Source: Crateriforma spongiae
Lineage (GTDB): Bacteria; Planctomycetota; Planctomycetia; Pirellulales; Pirellulaceae
Length of the DNA stretch: 64,000 nucleotides
Assembly (NCBI RefSeq): GCF_012290005.1
Contig: NZ_JAAXMS010000002.1
Span: 496,001 to 560,000 of the forward strand
Reading direction: 5' to 3'
In this document: piece after piece, positions 34,211 to 43,984 of the stretch
Position numbering within the stretch: the stretch's first letter is position 1
Layout: each line of letters opens with the position of its first letter
Program-made: the position numbers and the translations under genes
The notes under the pieces: generated by a model
Databases searched by the model: none
What the model was told of the DNA's origin: nothing
Seen by the model: only the letters and a program-made list of their open reading frames with translations

Positions 34211-35538
34211 TCGATTTCAAATCCTTGTCGATACTCTCGGGTCATCAATTGGTTTGCAATGTCGTCGTCGATCACCCGCTCGGATTCCGCATCCCAACGA
34301 AGCGGACGGTCCAAACGAAGTGTCAAGTTGGCCAAATGACAGGTCGTCAGCGTTCGATGGTGCGATGAAAAATCGCTGATCGGTTGCCGGCGTGTCCGCA
34401 TGCAATCAAAGAAGTTGGCCATGTGTGTCGTCGGCAAGCTTCCACCGTATAAGGACCGCAACGACGATTCGGCGATGGGTTTGTCGGCCAACTGATCCAC
34501 CGGAATCCCCTCCAGTGTGCCACGGTTCACAAAGAACCGCCCGGACTGTCCTTCGAACGTGATGCCGTTTCGCGAACTATCGATCACCATTTCGACACCG
34601 CCATTGAATTCCGCGGTCACCGAAAAATCCACCGGCGTACTATAGGTGTCGTCGCGACGGGGCATGCCACGCGAATCCAGCGTCTGATTCCAGTCGGCCG
34701 TTCCGCGGATCGATACCGGTCCGCCGCTTTCATGACCGATTGCCCACTGGGCGATGTCCACGTGATGCGCCCCCCAGTCGGTGATTTGACCACCGGCGTA
34801 TTCGTACCAAAACCGAAACGTTCGGTGACATCGCTGTTGGATGTATTGGGCCACCGGCGCGGGCCCCTGCCATGCATTCCAGTCCAACTTTGGGGGCACC
34901 GGTTCTGTGGCAAAAGGACCGCCGCGACGTCCCGAACCGATCCCACATCGGACACGTCGCACTTTCCCAATCCGTCCGTCGCGAACCATTGCGATGGCGG
35001 TCAGGAACCTTGATTCGTATTCGCTGCGTTGTTGGGTGCCGACTTGGAACACTCGCCCCGTTTCGCCAATGACCTTTCGCAGCAACTTGCCTTCATCAAT
35101 CGTCACCGTCACGGGTTTTTCGCAATAGACGTCTTTGCCACTTCGCAATGCTTCGACCGCAATTTTGACATGCCAATGGTCGGGCGTTCCGATCAATACG
35201 GCGTCGATGTCATCACGGTCGATGATGCGTCGATAGTCGGCGATAGTCTCGGGATGCTGTTTTCCAACCCAACCGGTGACGGCATCACGTGCCACTCCGT
35301 CGACGTCACAAACGGCCACCAAATCCGCGTGCTTTTGAGCTTGCAGTGCGATTGCGATGCCACGTCCGCGGCGTGGCTTGCCGTTACCGGCATCCGGCTG
35401 ATACCCCACCCCGACAACCGCAACACGGGGACGATCATTCTTTTCTTGTGCCCCCAACACCTGACCGCGTGGGTACGCGACGGTCGTCGCGCCGACCGCG
35501 GCAATCGATCGAGCAAGGAATACACGACGCGTCGACAT
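34207..35538 (-). CDS. Exported Gfo/Idh/MocA family oxidoreductase with twin-arginine signal
   Basis: The N-terminus S-T-R-R-V-F-L-A-R-S followed by A-A-V-G-A-T-T-V-A is a twin-arginine export signal, so the protein should fold with its cofactor before export. The NAD-binding fold (V-V-G-V-G-Y) and C-E-K-P-V-T-V follow. The C-terminal part contains F-W-Y-E-Y-A-G-G-Q-I-T-D-W-G-A-H-H-V-D, the hallmark of the planctomycete exported subgroup. ATG 35538 has AAAGG upstream; the open frame reaches 35562. 443 residues. It is coupled to the soluble homologue downstream. Confidence 0.9.
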   Translation of the reverse strand: MSTRRVFLARSIAAVGATTVAYPRGQVLGAQEKNDRPRVAVVGVGYQPDAGNGKPRRGRGIAIALQAQKHADLVAVCDVDGVARDAVTGWVGKQHPETIADYRRIIDRDDIDAVLIGTPDHWHVKIAVEALRSGKDVYCEKPVTVTIDEGKLLRKVIGETGRVFQVGTQQRSEYESRFLTAIAMVRDGRIGKVRRVRCGIGSGRRGGPFATEPVPPKLDWNAWQGPAPVAQYIQQRCHRTFRFWYEYAGGQITDWGAHHVDIAQWAIGHESGGPVSIRGTADWNQTLDSRGMPRRDDTYSTPVDFSVTAEFNGGVEMVIDSSRNGITFEGQSGRFFVNRGTLEGIPVDQLADKPIAESSLRSLYGGSLPTTHMANFFDCMRTRRQPISDFSSHHRTLTTCHLANLTLRLDRPLRWDAESERVIDDDIANQLMTREYRQGFEIE

Positions 35539-35805
35539 TCGGCCTTTCATCATCGTCACCAAGGGATCCTGAGTTTTTTCGATTGATCGTCAACGTTACG
35601 CCCACGCAAAGCATGCGTGGCAACGCCCTTTCCAAAATCGTAACGCCGACGAAGCGGTCCGTTGGGTCAATCACCTTAAAAAGCACCGCGGGGAACAACC
35701 ACCTTCGCCACGTGGTAGACTGCGGTCCCCACCTGGTCGCAACAAATTCGCGATCACGAATTGCCCCACCCGCCTTTCTCTCGCTTTGCAAGGGAGCCGT
35801 CATCG

Positions 35806-36816
35806 ATGCCGCCGATGAATGACTGCAAGCTGTTGGAACTCGACACACAGCAAACTTGGGACGACACACGTTTCCCGATCGCGTACGGCCCAGAAAATCC
35901 TGCGATGGATTTGAACGACACGGTCGCTTGGGTCGGCGAAAACCGCGAATCGCTGTTGCAGCAGTGCACCCGTCACGGTGCCGTCGCATTACGCGGGTTC
36001 CCCACCGACACGGTCGAATCGTTTGACCAGGTCATTCGTGCCTTGGAGGTCGAGAACTTTCCGTACGAACGTTCGCTTTCCAACGCCGTTCGGATCAACC
36101 GAACCGAGCGAGTGTTTTCGGCCAACGAAGCACCGCCGGAGGTGCAGATCTTCTTTCACCACGAGATGGCACAGACGCCGCTGTACCCACAGTACATCTT
36201 TTTCTATTGCGAAATCGCAGCCGAACAAGGTGGTGCAACGCCACTGTGCCGCAGCGATGTGCTATACGAAAAGCTGCAACAACGTTGCCCCGACTTTTGC
36301 GACGCGTGCGAACGTCACGGCCTGCAATACACCAACGTCATGCCCGGCAGCGATGACCCGACGTCGGGAATGGGACGCAGTTGGCAAAAAACCCTGGGCG
36401 TCGAAACGCGAGACGATGCCGAAGCACGATTGCGGACGCTCGGCTACAGCTTTCTTTGGCAAGACGACGGATGTTTGAAAGCCGTCACACCACCATTGCC
36501 CGCGGTGATGGAAGTGTCCCCAGGACGCAAGACTTTCTTCAATCAATTGATCGCGGCATATTGCGGGTGGAAAGACGCCCGCAATGATCCATCCAAAGCC
36601 ATTCGTTTCGGCGATGGATCACCGCTGGATGCCGACGCGGTTTCCGTCGCAATCGAACTGTCCGATGAACTGGCGTACGACCACGCTTGGCAACAAGGCG
36701 ACATCGTCCTGTTGGACAATCGTGTGGCGATGCACGCCCGACGATCGTTCGTGGGAACGCGAAAGGTCGTCGCGTCGCTGGCGGAAATGCAAACTCAGTC
36801 GTTGGTGACCGCGTGA
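35806..36816 (+). CDS. TauD/TfdA-type Fe(II)/2-oxoglutarate dioxygenase
   Basis: The double-stranded beta-helix oxygenase family couples 2-oxoglutarate decarboxylation to substrate hydroxylation. The iron site reads H-x-E in F-F-H-H-E-M-A, with the distal His in D-N-R-V-A-M-H-A-R-R-S-F. The H-x-E form (in place of H-x-D of taurine dioxygenase) and the sequence around it resemble the clavaminate synthase/SyrP branch, so taurine is not certain as substrate. ATG 35806 has AAGGGAG upstream. 336 residues. The stop overlaps the GTG start of the MFS gene, and a TauE/SafE-type exporter follows, which together hint at sulfonate oxidation or a secondary-metabolite step. Confidence 0.85.
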   Translation: MPPMNDCKLLELDTQQTWDDTRFPIAYGPENPAMDLNDTVAWVGENRESLLQQCTRHGAVALRGFPTDTVESFDQVIRALEVENFPYERSLSNAVRINRTERVFSANEAPPEVQIFFHHEMAQTPLYPQYIFFYCEIAAEQGGATPLCRSDVLYEKLQQRCPDFCDACERHGLQYTNVMPGSDDPTSGMGRSWQKTLGVETRDDAEARLRTLGYSFLWQDDGCLKAVTPPLPAVMEVSPGRKTFFNQLIAAYCGWKDARNDPSKAIRFGDGSPLDADAVSVAIELSDELAYDHAWQQGDIVLLDNRVAMHARRSFVGTRKVVASLAEMQTQSLVTA

Positions 36817-38111
36817 GCGGCGGTGCCCCCGACACACCGGAAACCGACGCAGGTCCGTGGTACCGCGGCGTGACACGGTACCAATGGTTGGTGCTGGCGA
36901 TCGCTTGTGCGGGCTGGGTTTTCGACGTTTACGAAGGCCAGATTTTCAATCTGACCCGAAACGACCTGTTGGGCGATCTGCTGGAAAACCCCGAGGCTGG
37001 GCGACAGTTTTGGGGCGACGCCTTTCTTGCGATCTTCCTGGCGGGCGGAACCATCGGCGGGTTGCTGTTCGGTTCGCTGGCCGACCGATACGGCCGCAGC
37101 CCGATCATGATCGTGACGATCCTGATGTATTCCCTGTTCAGCGGGCTGACGTACTTTGCCAACGACATCTACACCGTTGGCGTGTTGCGTTTCTTGGTCG
37201 CCCTGGGGATCGGTGGCGAGTGGGCGGTTGCCGCCAGCCTGGTCAGCGAAGTGTTTCCCAAACGTGCCCGCGCCCAGGCATCAGGAATCTTCCACGCCAG
37301 CAGTATCCTTGGCACTTGGCTGGCTGCACTTGCGGCCATGCTGGTGGGAGTTCATTGGCGTTATGCGTACTTGCTGGGCGTTCTGCCCGCGCTGTTGATC
37401 GTGTGGGTTCGGGCCAGTGTCAAAGAGCCCGAGCGTTGGCAGGCCCAGAAAAATTCCGAACACGCGAATCAACTTGGCAGCTTCAAAACGCTGCTGCTGG
37501 ATCCGCGATGGGGTTGGGTCGCGGTCCGTGGAATGTTATTGGCTGCGGTGGGACTGGGAACGTTCTGGGCGGTGACCGTTGCTGGCCAGGACCTGATGCG
37601 TGAATTGTTGTTATCCAACGGTGTGGACGAAGACACTGCTGGCAGCCGAGCGAAGTTTGCCTATGGGATCGTTCAAGCGGCCGGTGGCGGCCTGGGATTG
37701 TTGTCCTTCGGTCCACTGTGTGCCAAGTTCGGACGCAAACCGACCTTCATTGCGTTTCAAGCCCTGGCGCTATTGATCGTACCGATCACCTGTTTTGTCC
37801 CGCAGACCTATTGGCAGCTGATCGTATTGATGCCCATCTTCGGATTTTTGACGCTGGGGATGCACAGCGGTTTTGCGATCTATTTCCCGGAATTGTTTCC
37901 GACCCGGATTCGCGCCACCGGTGCAAGCTTTTGTTTCAATGGCGGCCGCCTGATGGCTGTTCCGGTTTTGCTGTTAAGCGGTTGGTTGAAAGACCTGGAC
38001 ACGATCGCACTGCCGACCGCGGTGACGGTTTTGTCATCATTGTTCATCGTCGGAATTCTGATCATGTTAACGTTGCCTGAGACCCGACAACGTGATTTGA
38101 TCGAAGACTAA
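36813..38111 (+). CDS. Major facilitator superfamily transporter
   Basis: Twelve hydrophobic segments with both MFS loop motifs, G-S-L-A-D-R-Y-G-R-S and G-P-L-C-A-K-F-G-R-K. The region F-P-E-L-F-P-T-R-I-R-A-T-G resembles the sugar/organic-acid:proton symporter branch. The start is a GTG at 36813 that overlaps the dioxygenase stop (GTGA); the longer frame would run back into the dioxygenase gene. 432 residues. The likely role is import of the dioxygenase's substrate or export of its product. Confidence 0.88.
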   Translation: MSGGAPDTPETDAGPWYRGVTRYQWLVLAIACAGWVFDVYEGQIFNLTRNDLLGDLLENPEAGRQFWGDAFLAIFLAGGTIGGLLFGSLADRYGRSPIMIVTILMYSLFSGLTYFANDIYTVGVLRFLVALGIGGEWAVAASLVSEVFPKRARAQASGIFHASSILGTWLAALAAMLVGVHWRYAYLLGVLPALLIVWVRASVKEPERWQAQKNSEHANQLGSFKTLLLDPRWGWVAVRGMLLAAVGLGTFWAVTVAGQDLMRELLLSNGVDEDTAGSRAKFAYGIVQAAGGGLGLLSFGPLCAKFGRKPTFIAFQALALLIVPITCFVPQTYWQLIVLMPIFGFLTLGMHSGFAIYFPELFPTRIRATGASFCFNGGRLMAVPVLLLSGWLKDLDTIALPTAVTVLSSLFIVGILIMLTLPETRQRDLIED

Positions 38112-38118
38112 ACCGACC

Positions 38119-38883
38119 ATGGATGACACCACCACGATGATTCTGATTGCGACCGTGGCCGCGATCGCAGGATTCGCCCACAGCGCGATCGGTTTCGGAT
38201 TTGGAATCGTGTCGCTGTCACTGTTGCCATTGATCGTGGATGTGCGTCAATCGCACATCGTCGTTTCGACCGCCAGTGTTCCGGTCATTCTGATGGCCGC
38301 GTGGTCGTTCCGTCATGGGTTGAATTGGCGTGACGTTCGTCCGGCCGTTATCGGCGCGATCGTCTTTCTTCCCATCGGGCTGATGCTGTTTGAATTGATG
38401 CCGATGGGGTGGCTGGTTCGCGTAACGGGACTGGCCATCCTGCTGATGGTCCTGATGAATTACCGAAACCGGCACCGGAAAACCGGTTGCGATACGGACG
38501 GACCGGGAATCGTCCCGGCGGATGCAGCCACCACCTGGCCCTGTTTCATCGCGGGCGGACTGGGCGGCTTTCTGGCCGGTGCGGTCAGCATTGCAGGGCC
38601 GCCGATGGCCGCATTCGGATTGAAGCGAGGCTGGCCCGCGGAACGATTCAAAGCGTTCATGAACTTTTATCTGCTGGTCGTCGCGATGTACAAAGTCGGC
38701 GGGATGGTGGTGCGAAACCTGATTGATCGCGAAGCTCTGATCCAGGCCTGTTGGCTGGCCCCCGCTGCGGTCGTTGGCATTGTGGTCGGCGCCAAAGCCA
38801 GCCGTCACTTTTCCAACCGCTGGACCGAGGCTTTGGTCACGACCAGCCTGCTGGCGATCGCGGTGTATTTCATCGTCGGCTGA
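38119..38883 (+). CDS. TauE/SafE-family membrane transporter
   Basis: The family moves sulfite, sulfoacetate or related anions across the membrane. The two-repeat structure is visible: A-I-A-G-F-A-H-S-A-I-G-F-G-F-G in the first half and G-G-L-G-G-F-L-A-G-A-V-S-I-A-G-P-P in the second, with about eight membrane segments. ATG 38119 lies seven bases after the MFS stop, so it is the third gene of the dioxygenase operon. 254 residues, normal length. Next to a dioxygenase a sulfite exporter role is attractive but unproven. Confidence 0.88.
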   Translation: MDDTTTMILIATVAAIAGFAHSAIGFGFGIVSLSLLPLIVDVRQSHIVVSTASVPVILMAAWSFRHGLNWRDVRPAVIGAIVFLPIGLMLFELMPMGWLVRVTGLAILLMVLMNYRNRHRKTGCDTDGPGIVPADAATTWPCFIAGGLGGFLAGAVSIAGPPMAAFGLKRGWPAERFKAFMNFYLLVVAMYKVGGMVVRNLIDREALIQACWLAPAAVVGIVVGAKASRHFSNRWTEALVTTSLLAIAVYFIVG

Positions 38884-38942
38884 TCGAGCAACCGACCATT
38901 GATCGATCCGCCGCCGAAATTACCGGCAAACGAATCAATCCT

Positions 38943-39911
38943 TCAATCCTTGCTCCCGCTGCCGGCCGCAATCGAAAGCACCACTTTCATGTGTTTTCCA
39001 TCGGCGGCGACATCAAAAGCGTCTTGGCACTGATCCAGGCGATACCGTGCGGTGATCATCGAATCGACTTCGATTGCATCGCGACGCATCGCTTCGATGG
39101 CCGGTTCAAACGGCCCACAACGACTGCCCACGACCGTGATTTCATCGATCACTAGCGGAGCCAGTGACGCGGCATGAGGTGCCGCCACGGTTGTCTTTAG
39201 CACCAACGTTCCGCGAGGCCGCAGCCATTTCATCGCGGTGTCGATGCCGGTTGGGCTGCCACAGCATTCAACGGCCAAGTCGACATCCCGCGTCTTGGGA
39301 ACATCGTCCCGATCGCAGGTTTCGATTCCCAACGATTCGAAACGCTGTCGCTTCGGCGCATGCTTGCCCACCACTGTCACATGACAGCCGTGATGGCGCA
39401 GAACTTGGGCACACAGATAGGCCAACCGGCCATCGCCGATCACGACACACCGCGGTGCACTAGACAACTTGACCTGAGCCGGAATTTGAAAAGCGGCCGC
39501 CAGCGGTTCGACCAAGGTGGCACGGTCGTCGCTGACATCATCAGGAACCAAATGCAGATTTCGCTCCGGCACACAGACCTGTTCCGCGAACGCGCCGTCA
39601 TGGTTCAAGATGCCCAAGACCGATCGGTGGGGACAATGTGTCGGCCGGCCCGCCCGACACGTCGGGCATTGGTGGCAACTGCAATTGATTTCACCAACCA
39701 CCCGACGACCGGCAAAGGAACCGTCGCGGGCCATCCCGACAAACTCATGGCCCGGCACGCCACGAAACCCCATGTACCCGGCTCGAAGCTGAAGATCGGT
39801 TTCGCAGATCCCCGCCTGGATGACGTCAACGACCACTTCCCCCTGCCCCGGATCCACCTGGTGGTCATCGATGGCGGTGATCCGTCCGTCGTCTAGGTAC
39901 AAAGCCTGCAT
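38943..39911 (-). CDS. Zinc-type alcohol/polyol dehydrogenase (MDR family)
   Basis: A medium-chain dehydrogenase. The catalytic-zinc site is seen in G-I-C-E-T-D-L and G-H-E-F-V-G, and four cysteines of a structural zinc site in N-C-S-C-H-Q-C-P-T-C-R-A-G. The NAD fold has V-V-I-G-D-G-R-L-A-Y, where the usual G-x-G-x-x-G is altered to G-D-G-R-L-A. The catalytic first Cys is followed by Glu as in sorbitol/threonine dehydrogenase relatives. ATG 39911 is chosen since the core begins there, although the frame opens at 40025. 322 residues. The substrate is unknown; a sugar alcohol is reasonable near the oxidoreductase at 40197. Confidence 0.88.
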   Translation of the reverse strand: MQALYLDDGRITAIDDHQVDPGQGEVVVDVIQAGICETDLQLRAGYMGFRGVPGHEFVGMARDGSFAGRRVVGEINCSCHQCPTCRAGRPTHCPHRSVLGILNHDGAFAEQVCVPERNLHLVPDDVSDDRATLVEPLAAAFQIPAQVKLSSAPRCVVIGDGRLAYLCAQVLRHHGCHVTVVGKHAPKRQRFESLGIETCDRDDVPKTRDVDLAVECCGSPTGIDTAMKWLRPRGTLVLKTTVAAPHAASLAPLVIDEITVVGSRCGPFEPAIEAMRRDAIEVDSMITARYRLDQCQDAFDVAADGKHMKVVLSIAAGSGSKD

Positions 39912-40196
39912 GACAGGATCGTCGATGGATGGGAAACGGGTGGGACGTCGAAGCCGATCGCAATGAAGGGCCGGCGGATTGTAGCACGTGACGATTTGTA
40001 TCATCCGAACCCGCCGGGGCCCCAACTTGTGAACGCCCTGCCGGGGGCATAAAACATGCCCTACGAGCCGCGATACCGTTGCACAAGGCGGCGGTGAACG
40101 CCAGCGGTCGATGGCCGCATGCTACAGAATCGGTCCTTGACCCGCGGTATGGTTCCCCAACCGAACTTTTCCCTTTCTTCAAGAGAGAGCAACCTA

Positions 40197-41372
40197 ATGT
40201 CTCAACGGCCATTGAATGTTGGAATGATCGGCGGCGGCGGCGGCGCTTTTATCGTCCAGCCTCACCAGCGTTCGATTCACTTTGACGGAACCCGCCGGGT
40301 GACCTGTGCTGCGCTGCACCCGGATCCCAAGGTAGCCAAACAGGAAGCGGAAGCTTGGGAATACCCGCTGGTCGGATACGAAAGTTACGACCAGATGATC
40401 GAAGAAGAGTCCAAGAAGCCGGTCGGCGAACGGATCGACTATGCCCTGATCGTCACGCCGAACCACGTCCACTTTGATCCCGCCATTAAGTGCGTCAAAG
40501 CCGGCATTCCGGTCTTTTGCGAAAAGCCGCTGACGTTGAATTTGGACGAAGCCAAACAACTGGTCGCGGCCGTCGAAGAACACAAGGTCCCGTTCTGTGT
40601 TTCGCACACGTACCTGGGCCACTGGACCAGCCGTTTCGCACGCTTCATCGTCACCAGCGGGTTGATCGGCGACGTCCGCTTTGTGGATTCGCGTTACCTG
40701 CAGGGATGGTTGGCAGAACGAACCGAAGACACCGGCTCGGTGCAAGCCGAATGGCGTGTGGATCCCAAAAAGTCCGGTGCCAGCCTGTGCGGCGGCGACA
40801 TCGGAACGCACGCACTGATGCAATTGCGTTATGTCACCGGTTTGGATGTCACCCGCGTCCAAGCCAACCTGGAAACCTTCGTTCAGGGTCGCGTTTTGGA
40901 CGATCACTTCACGACCTATTGCGAACTGTCCAACGGCGGCAAGGCACTTGTTCGTGCGACCCAGATTGCGATCGGTCACAAGAACGACCTGGGCATCGAA
41001 GTCAACGGATCCAAGGGAACGCTTTCATGGCGACAAGAATTCCCCGAAGAACTGACGATCTGTCTGCCCGGTCAACCGGACCGCACCTACTTCCGCGCCA
41101 GCGTGACCGCCAACGACGGCTTCTTGGGCGACTTGCCGGAAGACTTGATGGCCGAGCCGAACATTCCCGCCGGTCACCCCGAAGCGTTCCATGACGCGTT
41201 TGCACGTTTGCACCGCTGTTTCGAACAAGACGTCCGCGCGTACAACGATGGCAAACCGTTCGACTGTGACGGCAGCAAATACGCCAACGTCTATGACGGA
41301 TTGATCGGCATGCAGTTCATCGATGCCGCTGTTCGCAGTAACAAAGAAAATGGTGCCTGGGTCGATATGTAA
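40197..41372 (+). CDS. Gfo/Idh/MocA family oxidoreductase
   Basis: A third member of this family, soluble and without a signal peptide. M-I-G-G-G-G-G-A-F-I starts the Rossmann fold, and F-C-E-K-P-L-T-L-N carries the conserved Lys (about residue 110). S-L-C-G-G-D-I-G-T-H-A is the substrate-side motif with His. ATG 40197 follows AGAGAGAG. 391 residues. Codon use looks biased to frequent codons (many CTG, ATC, GCC, AAG), which may indicate strong expression. It is divergent from the zinc dehydrogenase and ends at a strong terminator. Confidence 0.92.
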   Translation: MSQRPLNVGMIGGGGGAFIVQPHQRSIHFDGTRRVTCAALHPDPKVAKQEAEAWEYPLVGYESYDQMIEEESKKPVGERIDYALIVTPNHVHFDPAIKCVKAGIPVFCEKPLTLNLDEAKQLVAAVEEHKVPFCVSHTYLGHWTSRFARFIVTSGLIGDVRFVDSRYLQGWLAERTEDTGSVQAEWRVDPKKSGASLCGGDIGTHALMQLRYVTGLDVTRVQANLETFVQGRVLDDHFTTYCELSNGGKALVRATQIAIGHKNDLGIEVNGSKGTLSWRQEFPEELTICLPGQPDRTYFRASVTANDGFLGDLPEDLMAEPNIPAGHPEAFHDAFARLHRCFEQDVRAYNDGKPFDCDGSKYANVYDGLIGMQFIDAAVRSNKENGAWVDM

Positions 41373-41422
41373 TTCCCAACGCACCAACGCCGCGCGACCG
41401 AGCGTGGTCGACCGTTGATCGC

Positions 41423-41460
41423 AACGCCGAGATTTCCGATCCTGGAATCTCGGCGTTTTT
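41423..41460 (+). terminator. Intrinsic terminator after the Gfo/Idh/MocA gene
   Basis: AACGCCGAGATT (41423-41434) pairs with AATCTCGGCGTT (41446-41457), 12 pairs, and a T-run of five ends at 41460. It lies about 50 bases after the stop of the oxidoreductase. Confidence 0.9.
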
Positions 41461-41575
41461 CATGCGCCGTCTTCGCGTTCCGTGGACGCCATGGCGTTTT
41501 AGGCATCGGATAACAATCGCCAAAAATTCCCCAGGCGTGAAATCAGCATTTCAACCGACTGCAACCAACCGGCCG

Positions 41576-42034
41576 CTAGGCGGGGAACCACTGGTAGAGC
41601 ATCAGGTAAACCATGACGCCGGTCACCGACACATACATCCAAATGGGATAGGCGTAGCGAACCAGGCGTTTGTGCGCCACGATCCGACGCTTGTAAGCCA
41701 GGTACACCGCACGCAATGCCAGCACCGGCACGGCCATTGCCAACAACAGGTGCGGGATCAGAATCGCAAAATAGGCGATGCGTGCGGCAGTCGGCGCATC
41801 GGCAGGAAACTTCTTATTCGGTTCACCCGTGGTGACCTGAAGAGCGACTTTGTGCAACAGATACGTGGCCAAAAAGAGCCCGCTGACCACCACGGCGGCG
41901 ATCATCAGATTGCGATGCTTACGCCACTGTTTCTGTTTGATCTTGACCAGCCCGGCGACCAGCAACCCGATGGCACACAGATTCAACGCTGCGGTCACAT
42001 GGGGCAGATTGGCCGCTAAAAATTCCCACGACAT
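41576..42034 (-). CDS. DUF420 family membrane protein (CtaM-like)
   Basis: Four membrane helices and the family sequence N-L-P-H-V-T-A-A-L-N, H-R-N-L-M-I-A-A, L-H-K-V and H-L-L-L-A identify DUF420. These proteins (CtaM in Staphylococcus/Bacillus) are needed to mature haem-copper oxidases. ATG 42034 has AAGGA upstream. 152 residues. It lies 13 bases after the SCO gene, in the oxidase assembly cluster, which supports the assignment. Confidence 0.88.
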   Translation of the reverse strand: MSWEFLAANLPHVTAALNLCAIGLLVAGLVKIKQKQWRKHRNLMIAAVVVSGLFLATYLLHKVALQVTTGEPNKKFPADAPTAARIAYFAILIPHLLLAMAVPVLALRAVYLAYKRRIVAHKRLVRYAYPIWMYVSVTGVMVYLMLYQWFPA

Positions 42035-42047
42035 ACTTGGCGGATCC

Positions 42048-42704
42048 TTAGGTCTGATCGTCCAGCATTCCACGAATGCTTTCTTTTAACTTGTCCATCT
42101 GCCGCGGTTCTGGCCAGCTGTAGAAACCTTCAATTTCCCCGGCCGCATCGACCAGGGCAAATCGTTCGGTATGGAACTGTTTGTCGACCGGCTGGCGAAA
42201 GATCTCGGCGCCCACACGGCGGATGTAATCCAAGTCCCCGGTCATGAACAACCACTGGTCCTTGTCGGCACCGAACCGGGTGGCGTATTCGCGCAACACT
42301 TCCGGGGTATCCGTTTCCGGGTCAACACTGATGGCGACAAAACGGACACCCTGGCCTTCGAATTCGTCCTGCAACTCACGTAGCTTTTGATTCTGGCTGA
42401 CACAAATGCTCGGGCACGTGCTGTAGAAAAAGCTGACCACATAAGGCCGCCCCTTCAGGTCTTCGCTGCTGACTTTCTGGCCGCTGCGTTCGATCAGTTC
42501 AAACCGGCTGAGCCAAGCTTCGTCTTCCGGCGGCTTGCTCGGTTCGTCGTTTCGTGTCGCGTCCACGTCCAGCGGCTGGTCGTTGGTGAAGACGACCGCA
42601 CCTTCGGGAACTTCATTCGGGGTGTTTTGACGCGAGGCGCGAAGAACCAGACCGGCAATCAAACCGGCGGCCAAAATAAAAACGATGTTCAGTGCAACTT
42701 TCAT
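42048..42704 (-). CDS. SCO1/SenC family copper chaperone
   Basis: SCO proteins deliver copper to the CuA site of cytochrome c oxidase and act on its cysteines. A membrane anchor (I-V-F-I-L-A-A-G-L-I-A-G-L) is followed by a thioredoxin-like domain with the copper motif S-T-C-P-S-I-C and the third ligand His in Q-F-H-T-E-R-F. All three ligands are present, so it should bind copper. 218 residues. It lies between ctaB and the DUF420 gene. Confidence 0.94.
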   Translation of the reverse strand: MKVALNIVFILAAGLIAGLVLRASRQNTPNEVPEGAVVFTNDQPLDVDATRNDEPSKPPEDEAWLSRFELIERSGQKVSSEDLKGRPYVVSFFYSTCPSICVSQNQKLRELQDEFEGQGVRFVAISVDPETDTPEVLREYATRFGADKDQWLFMTGDLDYIRRVGAEIFRQPVDKQFHTERFALVDAAGEIEGFYSWPEPRQMDKLKESIRGMLDDQT

Positions 42705-42934
42705 GTTCGCTTTGTCCGATTCGAAGGATTCATGGTTGCTGACCTGATGAATGAATTCCGCGATCGATCTTCCGCCGCGTCTTCTGCCGTGGACGGATCG
42801 CGTTGGCGATCAAAAATCACCAGCGGGTGCAACGCCCGCTGAACCGCCTAAGCGGAATCCGGCCCTTGCCGGCTCTTGCGGCGACCGCTCGGGAAAGGCG
42901 ACGACGGCTTTGTGGCTTCGTTGCCGCCGAGGGT

Positions 42935-43984
42935 TTAGGCCGACACCAGGATGCAAACGGTGGTGACCAGCAGTACGCCGGGCAAGGTCAGCAAGGATGA
43001 CCGCAACATTGTGCGGCTGATGTCGTCGGCCGGACATGCGGCAAATCGACAGGATGCTTTCCAAAGCGGCCAGCACGCCGCCAAAACGGCCAGTGCCCCG
43101 GCGAAATTCCACCACACGAGGCCGCCTTGCAGACACAAGACCAACCCACAACCGGCGATGGCCAACGTCCCGACCAAACTTTGAATGGCGGCCGATCGGC
43201 CGGTCGGGTCCGATCCGGTCGTCATACAGAATCCCGCCTCCTTGTACTGACGACGATACAGCCAGGCGATTGACATGAAGTGCGGGTATTGCCAGGCCGC
43301 CAAAACACCGAACAGCAACCAAGGCGTCGGATCAGCCAAGCGTCCCCCCGCGGCCGTGAATCCCATCAACACGGGCAACGCCCCGGCAACGGCGCCCACG
43401 GTCGTGTTCCATGCGGTCCGCGTTTTCATCGGCGTGTAAACCAACACGTACAACGCCCACGTGGCGATCCCCACGATGGCCGGCGCCGCGCCGAACATCG
43501 CCCACAACAGGACGGTACCGCCCAGGCCCCAGAACAGGGCCCAACCGATCGCGGCAGCCGCCGACATCCGACCGGCGGGCAACGGCCGACCGGCGGTGCG
43601 GACCATGCGTCGGTCGATCACTCGTTCCCAAATTTGATTGGCGGCACCCGCACTGGCGGCAACACCGCCGGTCCCGATCAACAGCCACAGCATTGCGACC
43701 ACCGACAAACCGCCGGCTCCCTCGGGACGCAAAGCCGCACCGATCATCGCCGTCGCGACCGTGGTCACCAGAATCATGGTCACGATCCGTGGCTTGGAAA
43801 GAACCAAGACGTCCGACCAAAAACCCGCCTCCGATTTACTACCAGGCACTGCGGCGCCCCGACGACCGGCCGGTTCCACGGACGGGGGCACAGCGTGGCC
43901 CAGACCGCCGGGCTGCAAAGGCTGCCCCGATTCGGCCGACCAAGATGACGGATCCGCCGACTTGGCGGTTTCGGCAATCAGCAT
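42935..43984 (-). CDS. ctaB: Protohaem IX farnesyltransferase (haem O synthase)
   Basis: CtaB attaches farnesyl to protohaem, giving haem O for haem-copper oxidases. Nine or so membrane helices are seen and the first prenyl-diphosphate motif reads N-Q-I-W-E-R-V-I-D-R-R-M-V-R-T-A-G-R-P (Glu at the place of the first Asp). The second loop reads Y-T-P-M-K-T-R-T. ATG 43984 is used; the open frame starts at a TTG four codons earlier. A soluble N-terminus of about 45 residues (Pro/Gly/Ser-rich) is added. 349 residues. ctaA lies upstream on the same strand. Confidence 0.93.
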   Translation of the reverse strand: MLIAETAKSADPSSWSAESGQPLQPGGLGHAVPPSVEPAGRRGAAVPGSKSEAGFWSDVLVLSKPRIVTMILVTTVATAMIGAALRPEGAGGLSVVAMLWLLIGTGGVAASAGAANQIWERVIDRRMVRTAGRPLPAGRMSAAAAIGWALFWGLGGTVLLWAMFGAAPAIVGIATWALYVLVYTPMKTRTAWNTTVGAVAGALPVLMGFTAAGGRLADPTPWLLFGVLAAWQYPHFMSIAWLYRRQYKEAGFCMTTGSDPTGRSAAIQSLVGTLAIAGCGLVLCLQGGLVWWNFAGALAVLAACWPLWKASCRFAACPADDISRTMLRSSLLTLPGVLLVTTVCILVSA

